64,000 bases of DNA, taken from NCBI GenBank assembly GCA_964653555.1, contig CAZZFT010000004.1, positions 22,971-86,970 of the forward strand. The letters run 5' to 3'. This stretch comes from JAHEJV01 sp964653555. GTDB taxonomy: Bacteria; Myxococcota_A; UBA9160; SMWR01. Every line of letters starts with the position of its first letter. Positions within the stretch are counted from its first letter, which is position 1. Under the pieces are notes generated by a model. That model saw only the letters and a program-made list of their open reading frames with translations. It searched no databases and had not been told where the DNA came from. A program made the position numbers and the translations under genes. Shown here one piece after another: positions 34,362 through 44,272 of the stretch.

Positions 34362-37300
34362 GTGACTGCAAAATCGACGGAATTCGACTCCGATTACGAA
34401 CTGGTAGACCGCTACCGACGCACCTCCGGCCGCGTCTACCTGAGCGGCGTCCAGGCCCTGGTGCGCCTGCCGATGATGCAGCGCGAGCGCGACCAGGCCG
34501 CCGGCCTGGACACGCGCGGCTTCATCTCCGGCTACCGCGGCTCACCGCTGGGCACCTACGACATGGCCCTGTGGCAGGCGCGCGACCTGCTGGAAGAGCA
34601 CGGGATCCGCTTCGAGCCCGGGATCAACGAGGACCTCGCCGCCACCGCCGTCTGGGGCTCCCAGCAGGCGGGCCTCTACCCCGAAGCGAAGCACGACGGG
34701 GTGTTCGGCATCTGGTACGGGAAGGGCCCCGGCGTCGACCGCTCCTGCGACGCGCTGAAGCACGCCAACTACGCCGGCACCTCGCCCCACGGCGGCGTGC
34801 TCGCGCTCGCCGGAGACGATCCCGGCGCCAAGTCGTCGTCGATCGCGCACCAGAGCGAGCAGGCGCTGATCCACTGCGGCATCCCGATCCTCAACCCGTC
34901 CAACGTGCAGGACTACCTCGACCTGGGCCTCTACGGCTGGGCGCTCTCGCGCTATGCGGGCTGCTGGGTCGGCTTCAAGTGCCTCACCGACACGGTGGAG
35001 AGCGCGAGCTCCGTCGAGGTGGGGCCCGAGCGCGTGCGCGTGGCGCTGCCCGAAGACTTCGAGCGTCCGCCGGGACTCCACATCGGCTGGTCGAATCTGC
35101 CGATCGCCGTGGAGCGGCGTCTGTTCGAGCAGCGGCTGCCGGCCGTCCAGGCCTTCGTGCGCGCGAACGGCCTGGACCGCGTGGTGGTCGGCGGCTCGGC
35201 CCGGCGCCGCCTGGGCATCGTGACCACGGGCAAGGCCTACCTCGACGTGCGCCAGGCCCTGGAGGAGCTGGGCGTCGACGACGCGCTCGCCGCCGCGCTC
35301 GGCCTCGAGGTGTACAAGGTCGCGCTCAGCTGGCCCCTCGAGCCCGAGCGGATCCGCGGCTTCGCGCGCGGTCTCGAGCAACTGATCGTGATCGAGGAGA
35401 AGCGCCCGGTGATCGAGGAGCAGCTCGCGAGGCTGCTGATCAACCTGCCCGATCGACCGCTCGTCGTCGGCAAGCTCGACGCCGAGGGGCGCCCCTGCGT
35501 GCCGAACGTCGGTGAGCTGTCGCCCGGGGACGTCGTCGGCATCGTGCGCGGCTGGCTGACGAAGGCGGTGCCCGAGCACGCCGACCGCCTGCGCGCGCCG
35601 GCGCCCTCCCCCGCGCCGTCGATCTCGGCCGGTCCGACGCGGCTTCCGGCGTTCTGCTCCGGGTGCCCGCACAACACGTCGACCGTCGTGTCCGAGGGCA
35701 GCGTGGCCCAGGGCGGCATCGGCTGTCACGGCATGGCGGTATGGCTGCCCGACCGCCCGACGCTCGCCGTTACCCACATGGGCGGCGAGGGTGCCAACTG
35801 GATCGGATCGGCGCCCTACACCGGAACCGACCACATCTTCCAGAACCTGGGCGACGGCACCTACTTCCACAGCGGGCTGCTCGCGATCCGGGCGGCCGTC
35901 GCCGCGGGCGTACACATCACCTACAAGATCCTCGCCAACGGCGCGGTGGCGATGACCGGCGGCCAGCCGATCGAGGGCGAGCGCATGGAGGGCGAAGTCA
36001 CCGTCCCCGAGATCGCGCGCCAGCTCGCCGCCGAGGGCGTCGTCCGGATCGCCGTCGTGACGAACGAGCCGGCGAAGTACGGCGGCGGAGCCGCCTTCCC
36101 CAAGGGCGTGACGATCCACCACCGCGACCACCTCGATCGCGTGCAGCGGGAGCTGCGCGACGCGCCTGGCGTGTCGGCGCTGATCTACGACCAGGTGTGC
36201 GCCGCCGAGGCGCGGCGCCTGCGCAAGCGGGGCGAGTTCCCGGACCCGGACCGCCGGGTCGTGATCAACGAGCGGGTGTGCGAGGGCTGCGGCGACTGCA
36301 GCGTCCAGTCCAACTGCATCTCGATCGAGCCGGTGGAGACCGAGTTCGGGCGCAAGCGCCGGATCAACCAGTCGAGCTGCAACAAGGACTTCTCCTGCCT
36401 GAAGGGCCACTGCCCGAGCTTCGTGACGATCGAGGGCGGCCGCCCGCGCCGGGCGCGCGCGGAGGCGCTGCCGGGCGACGACGCGCGCTTCGCCGCCCTG
36501 TCCGACCCGCCCGCTCCCGACCTGGACCGACCCTTCAACGTGCTGGTGACGGGCATCGGCGGGTCGGGTGTGATCACCGTGGGCGCGCTGCTCGGCATGG
36601 CCGCCCACCTCGAGGGCAAGGGCTGCTCGGTCCTCGACGTGACCGGCCTCGCCCAGAAGAACGGGCCGGTGACGAGCCACGTGCGGATCGCCGAGCACCC
36701 GGAAGCGCTCGCCGCGACTCGCATCGGAGCCGGCGGGGCCGACCTGGTGCTGGGCTGCGACATCGTCGTCTCCACCGGCCCGGAGAACCTGGCGAAGCTG
36801 GCGAAAGGTCGGACGACGCCGATCGTGAACAGCCACGTGGCGCCCACCTCCGCCTTCGCCACCAATCCGGACCTCGACCTGTCGAGTCGGGGCATGGAGG
36901 AGGCGATCCGCGCAGCGGCCGGGGACGAGGCGTGCGAGTTCGTGCCGGCAACGCGCCTGGCGACGGCGCTGTGCGGCGACGCCATCTTCACCAATCCCTT
37001 CCTGATGGGCTTCGCCTACCAGCGCGGTCGGCTTCCCGTCGGCCGCCCGGCGCTCGAGCGCGCCTTCGCGCTGAACGGACGCGCCGTCGAGGCGAACCTG
37101 CGCGCCTTCGCCTGGGGCCGGCTCGCCGCCGAGGACCTCGCGGCCGTCGAGGCCGCGGCCGGTCCGGCGCTGCGCGATGCCGAGGCCGAAGGCTCCGCGA
37201 CCGATCTCGAGGCGATCGTGGTCCGGCGCGTCGATTTCCTCACCGACTACCAGAATGCGCGCTACGCGGGCCGCTACCGCGCCCTCGTGGAGCGCGTGGC

Positions 37301-37868
37301 CGCCCGCGAGCAGCAGGTGGCGCCCGGATCGGATCGTCTCGCACGCGCCGTCGCGCGCTACTACTTCAAGCTGCTGGCGGTGAAGGACGAGTTCGAGGTA
37401 GCGCGTCTCTACACCGACGGGGTGTTCCGGCGGCAGCTCGAGGCGGAGTTCGAGGGCGACTACCGCCTCTACGTCCACTTCGCCCCGCCCTTCTCGATTC
37501 CGATCGTCGATTGGCTCACCGAGCGACGCGATCCGGACACGGGGCGCATGCGCAAGTGGCGACTCGGCGCACGCTGGTTCCTGCCCTGCATGAAGGTGCT
37601 GGCGAGGTTCAAGGGGCTGCGCGGAACGCCGCTCAACCTCTTCGGCTGGACCGCCCACCGCCGGCTCGAGCAGCGCCTGATCCGCGACTACGAGGCGGAG
37701 CTCGAGGCGCTGCTGGGCGGCCTCGGTGCCGACAACCTCGACCTCGCGGTGCAGATCGCGAGCCTGCCCGAGCACATCCGCGGCTTCGAGCAGGTGCGCG
37801 AGGAGAGCATCGAGTCGGTGCGTGCGAAGCGCGAGGAGCTGCTCGCGTCGTTCCGGCTCCGGAGCTGA
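34362..37868 (+). CDS. Indolepyruvate:ferredoxin oxidoreductase, fused alpha/beta chain
   Basis: A 1168-residue fusion of IorA- and IorB-type chains. The N-terminal alpha part contains pyruvate-domain residues (SGYRGSPLGTYDMALWQAR), CSGCPHNTSTV and the ThDP domain (NWIGSAPYTGTDHIFQNLGD, LANGAVAMTGGQPIEGE). Then comes a ferredoxin-like Cys cluster CEGCGDCSVQSNC followed by SSCNKDFSCLKGHCPS, and the beta-type domain (TGIGGSGVITVGALLGMAA). It oxidises aryl-pyruvates (indolepyruvate, phenylpyruvate) to acyl-CoA with ferredoxin reduction. Single-chain fusions are known in proteobacteria. GTG start with weak RBS; the gene points away from the hopanoid operon. Confidence 0.93.
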   Translation: MTAKSTEFDSDYELVDRYRRTSGRVYLSGVQALVRLPMMQRERDQAAGLDTRGFISGYRGSPLGTYDMALWQARDLLEEHGIRFEPGINEDLAATAVWGSQQAGLYPEAKHDGVFGIWYGKGPGVDRSCDALKHANYAGTSPHGGVLALAGDDPGAKSSSIAHQSEQALIHCGIPILNPSNVQDYLDLGLYGWALSRYAGCWVGFKCLTDTVESASSVEVGPERVRVALPEDFERPPGLHIGWSNLPIAVERRLFEQRLPAVQAFVRANGLDRVVVGGSARRRLGIVTTGKAYLDVRQALEELGVDDALAAALGLEVYKVALSWPLEPERIRGFARGLEQLIVIEEKRPVIEEQLARLLINLPDRPLVVGKLDAEGRPCVPNVGELSPGDVVGIVRGWLTKAVPEHADRLRAPAPSPAPSISAGPTRLPAFCSGCPHNTSTVVSEGSVAQGGIGCHGMAVWLPDRPTLAVTHMGGEGANWIGSAPYTGTDHIFQNLGDGTYFHSGLLAIRAAVAAGVHITYKILANGAVAMTGGQPIEGERMEGEVTVPEIARQLAAEGVVRIAVVTNEPAKYGGGAAFPKGVTIHHRDHLDRVQRELRDAPGVSALIYDQVCAAEARRLRKRGEFPDPDRRVVINERVCEGCGDCSVQSNCISIEPVETEFGRKRRINQSSCNKDFSCLKGHCPSFVTIEGGRPRRARAEALPGDDARFAALSDPPAPDLDRPFNVLVTGIGGSGVITVGALLGMAAHLEGKGCSVLDVTGLAQKNGPVTSHVRIAEHPEALAATRIGAGGADLVLGCDIVVSTGPENLAKLAKGRTTPIVNSHVAPTSAFATNPDLDLSSRGMEEAIRAAAGDEACEFVPATRLATALCGDAIFTNPFLMGFAYQRGRLPVGRPALERAFALNGRAVEANLRAFAWGRLAAEDLAAVEAAAGPALRDAEAEGSATDLEAIVVRRVDFLTDYQNARYAGRYRALVERVAAREQQVAPGSDRLARAVARYYFKLLAVKDEFEVARLYTDGVFRRQLEAEFEGDYRLYVHFAPPFSIPIVDWLTERRDPDTGRMRKWRLGARWFLPCMKVLARFKGLRGTPLNLFGWTAHRRLEQRLIRDYEAELEALLGGLGADNLDLAVQIASLPEHIRGFEQVREESIESVRAKREELLASFRLRS

Positions 37869-37881
37869 TCCGGGCGAACGC

Positions 37882-39153
37882 ATGGCGCGCATCCTGTTCC
37901 GCAGCGCGAACCTGCTCGACGGCGAGCACGAAGCCCGCCCCGGAACGACGGTGGTCGTGGAGGGCGACCACTTCACCCACGTCGGCGACGAGCGGGCGCA
38001 ACCCGCTCGCCCGGGCGATCGCGTCGTCGACCTGGCGGGTCGCACGCTGATGCCCGGCATGGTGTTGTCGCACTACCACTCGACCTATCGCGACATCACG
38101 ATCCTGCCCGCTCCGCTCGGACTGGAGAAGCCCCCTGGCTACCTGATGCTCGTGGCGGCCGAGAACGTCCGCCGCGCCCTCCACGCGGGCTTCACCGGCA
38201 TCCTCTCCGCCGGGGTGGTGAACGACAACATCGACGCGGAGCTCGCCCTCGCGATCGAGGAGGGCGTCGTCCCGGGTCCGCGCCTCGTCCCCGGCGGCCT
38301 CGCGCTCGACACCACCGGCGACTACAACGACACCGGCAGCTACTGGTGGCGGCTCGGCAACACCGGGGCCCAGCGATTCTGCGACGGCCCGGAGGCGTTC
38401 CGCAAGGCGGTGCGCGAGGAGACCAAGCGCGGCGTACGGATCATCAAGATCTTCGCCAGCGGCGGGCACGGGGTCGCCGAGGACGCGAGCACGCGCGGCT
38501 TCGCCACCGACGAGCTGCGGATGATCGTCGCCACGGCCCACCAGCGCGGCGTCCCCGTGCGCGCCCACTGCGCGTGGCGCGACCTGATCCTCGAGTGTAT
38601 CCGCGAGGGCGTCGACATCATCGACCACGGCGACGAGGCCGACGCCGAGTGCATCGACGCCATGGCCCAGAAGGGCACGTTCCTGTGTCCGAGCCTGTAC
38701 CTGGTGAAGCAGCTGCTCGACTATCGCGGCGAGATCCCGATCGCGACGCCCGAGCAGATCGAGGTGGTGCGCCGCGAGTTCGACCACGCCTGCGAGGTGG
38801 TTCCGCAGGCACACGCCGCCGGCGTGCGCCTGCTCACGGGCGACGACTACGGCATCCTGATGCTGCCCCACGGAAACTACGCCGCGGAGCTCGAGTTCTA
38901 CGTGAAGGACCTCGGCGTCCCGCCCCTCGACGTGCTGCGCTGGGCGACGGTGCACGGAGCCTGCGCGATGGGGCGCGGAGAAGATCTCGGTCGCGTGGCG
39001 CCGGGTCGCATCGCCGACCTCGTCGTCGTCGATGGCGACCCGAGCGCGGACATCTCGCTGCTCGGAGATCCCGAGCGGATCCTGGCCGTCGCCAAGGGCG
39101 GAAGCTTGGTGGTGGACCGCCTTGGTCGAGCCCAGGGCGAACCGACGGTCTGA
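37882..39153 (+). CDS. Amidohydrolase family protein (imidazolonepropionase/prolidase-like)
   Basis: A 423-residue metal-dependent hydrolase. The metal-binding HxH pair appears in MVLSHYHSTYRD, a likely carbamylated Lys in GVRIIKIFASGGHG, His in VRAHCAWRDL and IIDHGDEADAEC, and the last Asp in LLTGDDYGILM. The N-terminal beta-sandwich (FRSANLLDGEHEARPGTTVVV) and C-terminal return (VAPGRIADLVVVDGDPSADI) are complete. The likely activity is hydrolysis of a cyclic amide or small peptide; the substrate is unknown. It starts 13 bp after the oxidoreductase stop, so likely same operon. Confidence 0.87.
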   Translation: MARILFRSANLLDGEHEARPGTTVVVEGDHFTHVGDERAQPARPGDRVVDLAGRTLMPGMVLSHYHSTYRDITILPAPLGLEKPPGYLMLVAAENVRRALHAGFTGILSAGVVNDNIDAELALAIEEGVVPGPRLVPGGLALDTTGDYNDTGSYWWRLGNTGAQRFCDGPEAFRKAVREETKRGVRIIKIFASGGHGVAEDASTRGFATDELRMIVATAHQRGVPVRAHCAWRDLILECIREGVDIIDHGDEADAECIDAMAQKGTFLCPSLYLVKQLLDYRGEIPIATPEQIEVVRREFDHACEVVPQAHAAGVRLLTGDDYGILMLPHGNYAAELEFYVKDLGVPPLDVLRWATVHGACAMGRGEDLGRVAPGRIADLVVVDGDPSADISLLGDPERILAVAKGGSLVVDRLGRAQGEPTV

Positions 39154-39166
39154 TATCCTGGCCGCC

Positions 39167-40666
39167 GTGAGCCGGTCGACCCGACCCCTCCCCGTCGCCG
39201 CGCGCCGACCACTCGCCGCCGCCGCGCTGATCGTTGCGGGTGCCACCATCGGCTGTGCCAGCACGCTGCTCGAGAATCGGCCCTGGCTCGCCGTCGAAAC
39301 CGAGCACTACCGGGTGTGGAGCGCGCTCAGCGAGCAGGCGACGCGGCAGCTCGCCGGTGACCTCGAGCGCTTCCGGTCAGCGGCAGAGTTCGTGTGGGGA
39401 AGCCGGATCGCTCCCGCACCGGTGCCCACCCGCGTCTACGCCTTCGACGACCGCGGGGTCGGCGCGCGCCTCACGCTCGGCGAGCGCAGCTACCTGGTGC
39501 CGCGCCAGCGCGGCGACTGGATCGTGCTGCGCACCGGCGAGGGCTGGACCGGAGACGCCCGCACACCGCTCAAGCTCGCGTACGCGCGCCGGCTGTTCTG
39601 GAATGCCAGCGAGGCACCGCTGCCCCCCTGGTACGAGGAGGGGCTGCCCCAACTCGCCAGCACGCTCGAGGTCGTCGCCGGCGGCGCCCAGGTCGGGATC
39701 CCGCGCCGGGACCACGTGGAGACGTTGCGCCGGAGCCAGTGGATCCCCTTCCAACGGCTGCTCTCCGCCAGCGACCTGAGCCGCTGGTCGACGCTCGAGC
39801 TCGAACTCTTCGAGTCCGAGAGCTGGGCGCTGCTCCACTACCTGAAGCTGGATGCGCAGCCGATCGCCGAGGCTCCCGAGCGCATCCACGCCCTGCTCGC
39901 GCGCGACGTCGGCACCGATCCCGGGAAGCGGGAGACGCTCGACGGAGGGCTGCAGCGGACGGTCTGGCACCGGATCTCCGCCTCCGAGCTCGACTCGCTC
40001 TCGATCGCGATCGCGGCTCCGAAGGGCTCGACCCCGCCGGCACTGCGCCCCGTTCCCCGAGGCGAAGCGCTCGCGGTGCTCGGTTCGCTCGCGCTCGAGG
40101 TCGGACAGACGGAGCGCGCCCGCGACTACTTCGACGATGCCCTCGCCGAGGATCCGGGGTCGACCGCCGCGCTCGTCGGCCTGGGGCGGATCCTGGCCGC
40201 CGCCGGGGACGCGGCCGGTGCCGACGCGCGCTTCGCCGCGGCCCGGGCGCGCGCGCCCGACGACCCGGAGATCCTGCTCGACCTCGCGCGGCTGTGGCTC
40301 GAGCGCGCGGCGCACGGCGCGGACGCCGGCGAGCGCGCGCAGTGGGCGTCGCAGGCGCGCGACCTGTATCGGCGCTGCACCGAGCTCGCGCCCCGGATTC
40401 CCGAGGGCTATGCCGGCGTCGCCGAGAGCGAGCTGATCCTGGGAGATCCGTCCGCGGCGCAGGCGGCACTCGCCCCCGCGCGCCGCCTGCTGCCCGGCGA
40501 CGCCTCGATCGGGGTGCTGGCCGTACGGGTGGCCCTCGCCTCGGGCCACGGCGCGTCGGCCCGGCGGGAAGCGATCGTCCTGGATTCGCGCGCGCGCAGC
40601 GCACCGGAGCGCGCGTCGGCCCAGGCCCTCCTCGACCAGGTCGAACCCCGAGCGGCACAGCGCTGA
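39167..40666 (+). CDS. Lipoprotein with TPR-like repeats and peptidase_MA/DUF1570-like region
   Basis: A 499-residue protein from a GTG start. The N-terminus is a lipoprotein signal ending VAGATIGCAS (lipobox Cys about residue 30). Residues about 40-280 resemble DUF1570/peptidase_MA proteins: VETEHYRVWSALSE, PVPTRVYAFDD, and PPWYEEGLPQLAST in the place of the His-Glu zinc motif. No HExxH is seen, so it may be catalytically dead. The C-terminal third is TPR-like (EVGQTERARDYFDDALAEDPG, DARFAAARARAPDDPEIL). It overlaps the following MFS/synthase gene by one base (TGATG). Confidence 0.72.
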   Translation: MSRSTRPLPVAARRPLAAAALIVAGATIGCASTLLENRPWLAVETEHYRVWSALSEQATRQLAGDLERFRSAAEFVWGSRIAPAPVPTRVYAFDDRGVGARLTLGERSYLVPRQRGDWIVLRTGEGWTGDARTPLKLAYARRLFWNASEAPLPPWYEEGLPQLASTLEVVAGGAQVGIPRRDHVETLRRSQWIPFQRLLSASDLSRWSTLELELFESESWALLHYLKLDAQPIAEAPERIHALLARDVGTDPGKRETLDGGLQRTVWHRISASELDSLSIAIAAPKGSTPPALRPVPRGEALAVLGSLALEVGQTERARDYFDDALAEDPGSTAALVGLGRILAAAGDAAGADARFAAARARAPDDPEILLDLARLWLERAAHGADAGERAQWASQARDLYRRCTELAPRIPEGYAGVAESELILGDPSAAQAALAPARRLLPGDASIGVLAVRVALASGHGASARREAIVLDSRARSAPERASAQALLDQVEPRAAQR

Positions 40667-43600
40667 TGAAGCGCGACCGCTCGTTTCCGCTGCTGCTGCT
40701 CTGCTTCTTCCTCTCGGGCCTGGCAGCGCTGATCTACGAGACGGCCTGGACGCGCGAGTTCGCGTTCGTGTTCGGCACCTCGGAGCTGGCCGTCGCCACG
40801 GTGCTCGCCGCCTACATGGGCGGACTGGCCGCGGGGGCCGCCCTCGCCGGTCGCTTCGCCCAGCGGATCCGGCGACCGGTGCTCGCCTACGGCCTGCTCG
40901 AGCTGGGGATCGCAGCGAGCGCCCTCGCGGTTCCGCTGGGCATCGCCGTCTCGCGCTGGCTCTACGTGGCGGTCTTCGGCGGCCAGGAGGATCTGCCCGA
41001 CGCCGGCGGTCTCACCACGTCGCTGTTCTACCTCGCCTGCTCCTTCGCGATCCTGCTGGTGCCGACCGCCATGATGGGAGCGACGCTTCCCCTGCTCGCC
41101 CGGCACGCGGTGCGCGAGGACCGCGAGCTCGGCTCCCGGATCGGCGTGCTCTACGCGGTGAACACCGCGGGCGCGGTGAGCGGGGTGCTGATCGGCGCCT
41201 TCGTGCTGCTGCCGAGCGTCGGACTGCGCGCCACGATCGCGGCGGCGGCGGCGGTGAACGCGCTGGTGTTCGTCGCAGCCTGGTCGCTGGCGCGCGGCGC
41301 TCCGCCGCGCGAGGCGACGGTCGCGCCGGAAGGCGCGCCGGCGCGCGCTCTCGCCGGCGGTCGCGCGAGCTGGATCCTGGTCCTGATCGGCGCCTCGGGC
41401 TTCGTCTCCTTCACCTACGAGGTGCTGTGGGTGCGCCTCGTCGGGCACCTGGTCGGCAGCGGGACGGACGCCTTCGCGACCATGCTGGCCAGCTTCCTGC
41501 TCGGCATCGCGCTCGGCGCCGCCGTGGCCTCACGGATCGCCAGCTCGGGGCGCCGGGCGGCGGTGGGCTTCGCGCTGGCTCAGCTCGGGATCGCCGCCCT
41601 CTCGCTGCTCGCCTTCGCCCTGGTCGATCAGATTCCCGTCTATGTCGACCGGCTGCGCATGCACGGTGCGGCGAAGGCGTGGACCGACGTCGCGGCCTGC
41701 ATGGTGACGCTGTTCCCGGCGGCTCTGTGCGTCGGCGCGACCTTCCCCTTCGCCGTGCGCGTGCTCGCGCGCGGTCGCGACGACGCCGGGCCCGCCAGCG
41801 CGCGCGTCTACTCGGCGAACACGGTCGGCTCGATCGCCGGCTCGGTCTGCGCCGGCTTCTTCCTGGTGCCGGGACTCGGCTTCGAGGGCACCCTCACCGT
41901 CTGCGTCGCGGTGAACCTGCTCCTGGCCGGGCTCGCGGCGCTCCTGCTCGAGCCGCGCCGCCCCTGGCTGGTGGCGGCGGCCGTCGCCGGCGGTCTGGCG
42001 CTCGGCGTGGCACCGCCGGCCCGGCCCTGGCACATGCTGCGCGCCACGTCGATGGGAGTGAACACCTCGGCCTGGGGACCCGTGACCTACTTCGGTGTCG
42101 GACGCTCCTCCACGGTCATCCTGACCGACCAGCGTCTGTCCTGGGGTCTGCGCACCAACGGACTGCCCGAGGCCGGGATGCCGCGTCAGAACGCGGGTCT
42201 CGCACGCAATGCCCTGACCCGTTGGCTCACCGGCCTACCGGTGGCCGCGCGCCCCGAGGCGCGCTCGCTGCTGCTCGTCGGGCTCGGGGGCGCCATGGCC
42301 CTCGAGGTGGTGCCCGACTCGATCGAGCGGATCGACGTGGTCGAGCTGGAGCCGGAGGTGCTCGCCGCGAACCAGAGCGTCGCGGATCTGCGCTGGCGCG
42401 ACCCGCTCTCGGACCCGCGCGTGCACGTGCACCTGAACGATGCGCGCAACGCTCTGCTGCTCGCCTCCCGGCCCTACGACGTCATCGTGTCCCAGCCCTC
42501 GCATCCCTGGGCGGGCGGCGCCGCGCACCTGTACACCCGTGAGTTCTTCGAGCTGGTGCGCAGCCGCCTCGCTCCCGAGGGCGTGTTCGTGCAGTGGATC
42601 GGGCTGCCCTTCGTCGACGAAGCACTCTTCCGCTCGCTCCTCGCCACCCTCTGCGACGTGTTCCCGGACGTCCGCGCCTACGCTCCGCCTCCCGAGGGCG
42701 GTGTGCTGTTCCTGGCCTCGAACCAGCCCATCGACATGGAGCGCAGCGTCGCGCGGGCCGTCGCTCTCCATCCCGCCGACTTCGCGCTGCTGGGGATCCG
42801 CTCGCCCGAGGACGTCACCGTGAACCTGCTGCTCGACGAGCGGGGAACGCGCGAGCTCGCGGCCGGGGCTCCGCTGAACCGCGACGGTCACAACCGGCTC
42901 CAGAGCCGGTCCGGGCGTCTCGGCGAGGACTCCCTCTACGGCAGGATGGACGAGCTGGTCGCCCCGGTGGATCCCCTCGTGCGCGCGCTACCGGAAGGGC
43001 TCGACGTCTTCTACCTGCTCCGGCGCATGCCTCCGAAACGCGGCGAACGCGTCGCCGCGGCGCTGCCCGACCCGCTCGACCGGGAGGTCGGCCTGGCGCT
43101 CGCCGAGATGGAAGCGGGCAAGCACGTCGGCCCCCGCCGTCGTCTCGAAGCGGTGCTGGCCCAGGATCCCCGCCACGAGGAGGGGCGCGCCGCGCTCCTG
43201 CGCCTGCGCGCCGGCGCGATCGCCGACGGGCGCGATCCGGAGGCGTTCCTGGCGCCGCCCCTGTCGGATGCGGAACGCGCGCTCGCCGACGGCTGGCGGG
43301 CCCGCGAGATGGACCCGAGCGGCGCCGCGGTCCGAGCCCTCGAGCAGCAGCTCGCGGCGATTTCCTTCCGGGATCCGCTCGGCGCCGACGCGGTTCGCCT
43401 GCGCATCCAGGCCCGCATCGAGAGCGGCGATCCCGTGGCGATCCAGCAGGCCGTCGAGCTGGCCGAGACGAGTCTCGGCGATCGCCCCGACCCGTCCTCG
43501 ATCCTGCTGCGCGCCGAGGCGGCGGCCGCCGCCGGGGATTTCTTCTCCGAGCTCGAGACCCTCGGCGAGCTCGTCTCCTACCTCCGGCCCGGAAGCGGCG

Positions 43601-43788
43601 CGAGTGGGGCGCTGGCGCTGCGGGCGCGCTCGCTCGCCGAGGCCGTGCCCTCGAGTCCCGAGCTGCGTGTGCTGCGCGCGCGCACGATCCAGCGCCTCGG
43701 CGGCCGGGTCGATCCCTTCGTCCGCGGGCCGGCCAAGGCACCGACCGCGACCGAGGAGGAGACCCCGACGCACGACCCCGAGGGCTAG
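40666..43788 (+). CDS. MFS-like membrane protein fused to spermidine-synthase-like domain, with C-terminal repeat tail
   Basis: A 1040-residue protein. The first about 450 residues form 10-12 hydrophobic helices (LLLLCFFLSGLAALIYETAW, LLVPTAMMGATLPLLARHAV). A spermidine synthase-type Rossmann domain follows (LLVGLGGAMALEVVPDSI, IDVVELEPEVLAANQSVA, VHLNDARNALLL, VSQPSHPWAGGAAHLYTREF). The catalytic Asp of true synthases (ISD) is replaced by Gln here (VSQPSHPW), as in many fused MFS/spermidine synthase proteins, so it probably does not make spermidine. The tail beyond about 770 is TPR-like. It shares the operon with the lipoprotein. Function unknown. Confidence 0.85.
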   Translation: MKRDRSFPLLLLCFFLSGLAALIYETAWTREFAFVFGTSELAVATVLAAYMGGLAAGAALAGRFAQRIRRPVLAYGLLELGIAASALAVPLGIAVSRWLYVAVFGGQEDLPDAGGLTTSLFYLACSFAILLVPTAMMGATLPLLARHAVREDRELGSRIGVLYAVNTAGAVSGVLIGAFVLLPSVGLRATIAAAAAVNALVFVAAWSLARGAPPREATVAPEGAPARALAGGRASWILVLIGASGFVSFTYEVLWVRLVGHLVGSGTDAFATMLASFLLGIALGAAVASRIASSGRRAAVGFALAQLGIAALSLLAFALVDQIPVYVDRLRMHGAAKAWTDVAACMVTLFPAALCVGATFPFAVRVLARGRDDAGPASARVYSANTVGSIAGSVCAGFFLVPGLGFEGTLTVCVAVNLLLAGLAALLLEPRRPWLVAAAVAGGLALGVAPPARPWHMLRATSMGVNTSAWGPVTYFGVGRSSTVILTDQRLSWGLRTNGLPEAGMPRQNAGLARNALTRWLTGLPVAARPEARSLLLVGLGGAMALEVVPDSIERIDVVELEPEVLAANQSVADLRWRDPLSDPRVHVHLNDARNALLLASRPYDVIVSQPSHPWAGGAAHLYTREFFELVRSRLAPEGVFVQWIGLPFVDEALFRSLLATLCDVFPDVRAYAPPPEGGVLFLASNQPIDMERSVARAVALHPADFALLGIRSPEDVTVNLLLDERGTRELAAGAPLNRDGHNRLQSRSGRLGEDSLYGRMDELVAPVDPLVRALPEGLDVFYLLRRMPPKRGERVAAALPDPLDREVGLALAEMEAGKHVGPRRRLEAVLAQDPRHEEGRAALLRLRAGAIADGRDPEAFLAPPLSDAERALADGWRAREMDPSGAAVRALEQQLAAISFRDPLGADAVRLRIQARIESGDPVAIQQAVELAETSLGDRPDPSSILLRAEAAAAAGDFFSELETLGELVSYLRPGSGASGALALRARSLAEAVPSSPELRVLRARTIQRLGGRVDPFVRGPAKAPTATEEETPTHDPEG

Positions 43789-43815
43789 TCCAGCGGCGGC
43801 CCGCCTCTCGGGTCG

Positions 43816-44166
43816 CTAGAAGTCGCCCAGGTCGCGCAGCACGGTGTACTCGTAGGGCGCGTAGACGAACACGTCCCAGGCCGTAGCCACGCCGCCGCTC
43901 GGCGCAACGAGCGGCGCGCTGACGGCGAAGAAGATCGTTCCGAGCGCCAGGGCCGCGGCGTTGAGCGGCCGCAGGACCGCGACGTCGAAGGCGATCGCGA
44001 GCCCGTCCTCGTACCCGGCGGCGGCGGCGGGCTGCGCAGCGGCCAGGGTCATGCCGACCAGCAGCGCGAGGGCGACCCCGCGAGCACGGCGATGTGCTCC
44101 CCCTCTCGAGGCCCTCGGCCGGGTCGGGTCTGTCGAAAGGGTCGAGTGGGCCCGGTCTCCACGCAT
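43816..44166 (-). CDS. Small exported protein of unknown function
   Basis: A 116-residue protein. Residues 1-30 are basic and unstructured; a signal-like segment (GVALALLVGMTLAAAQPAAAA) is followed by a mature part with one or two hydrophobic stretches (LNAAALALGTIFFAVSAPLVA) and the C-terminus EYTVLRDLGDF. The ATG start is supported by GGAGG 8 bases upstream. It is convergent with the MFS/synthase gene and divergent from the large membrane-protein gene. No family recognised. Confidence 0.6.
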   Translation of the reverse strand: MRGDRAHSTLSTDPTRPRASRGGAHRRARGVALALLVGMTLAAAQPAAAAGYEDGLAIAFDVAVLRPLNAAALALGTIFFAVSAPLVAPSGGVATAWDVFVYAPYEYTVLRDLGDF

Positions 44167-44272
44167 CGCTGGGCACCTCCGCGTCTGGTCGCAGGCGCAG
44201 GGTGCCATGATCGGAAGACCTCCGCCAAGCGCCCGCTGGCGCGGAAGAGGTCGGGTGGTTCACTCTCTGTCG

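Noticed and set aside
34542..38060. 1172-codon open frame on the minus strand
   Set aside because: Exactly antisense to the indolepyruvate oxidoreductase fusion, whose domains are unmistakable.
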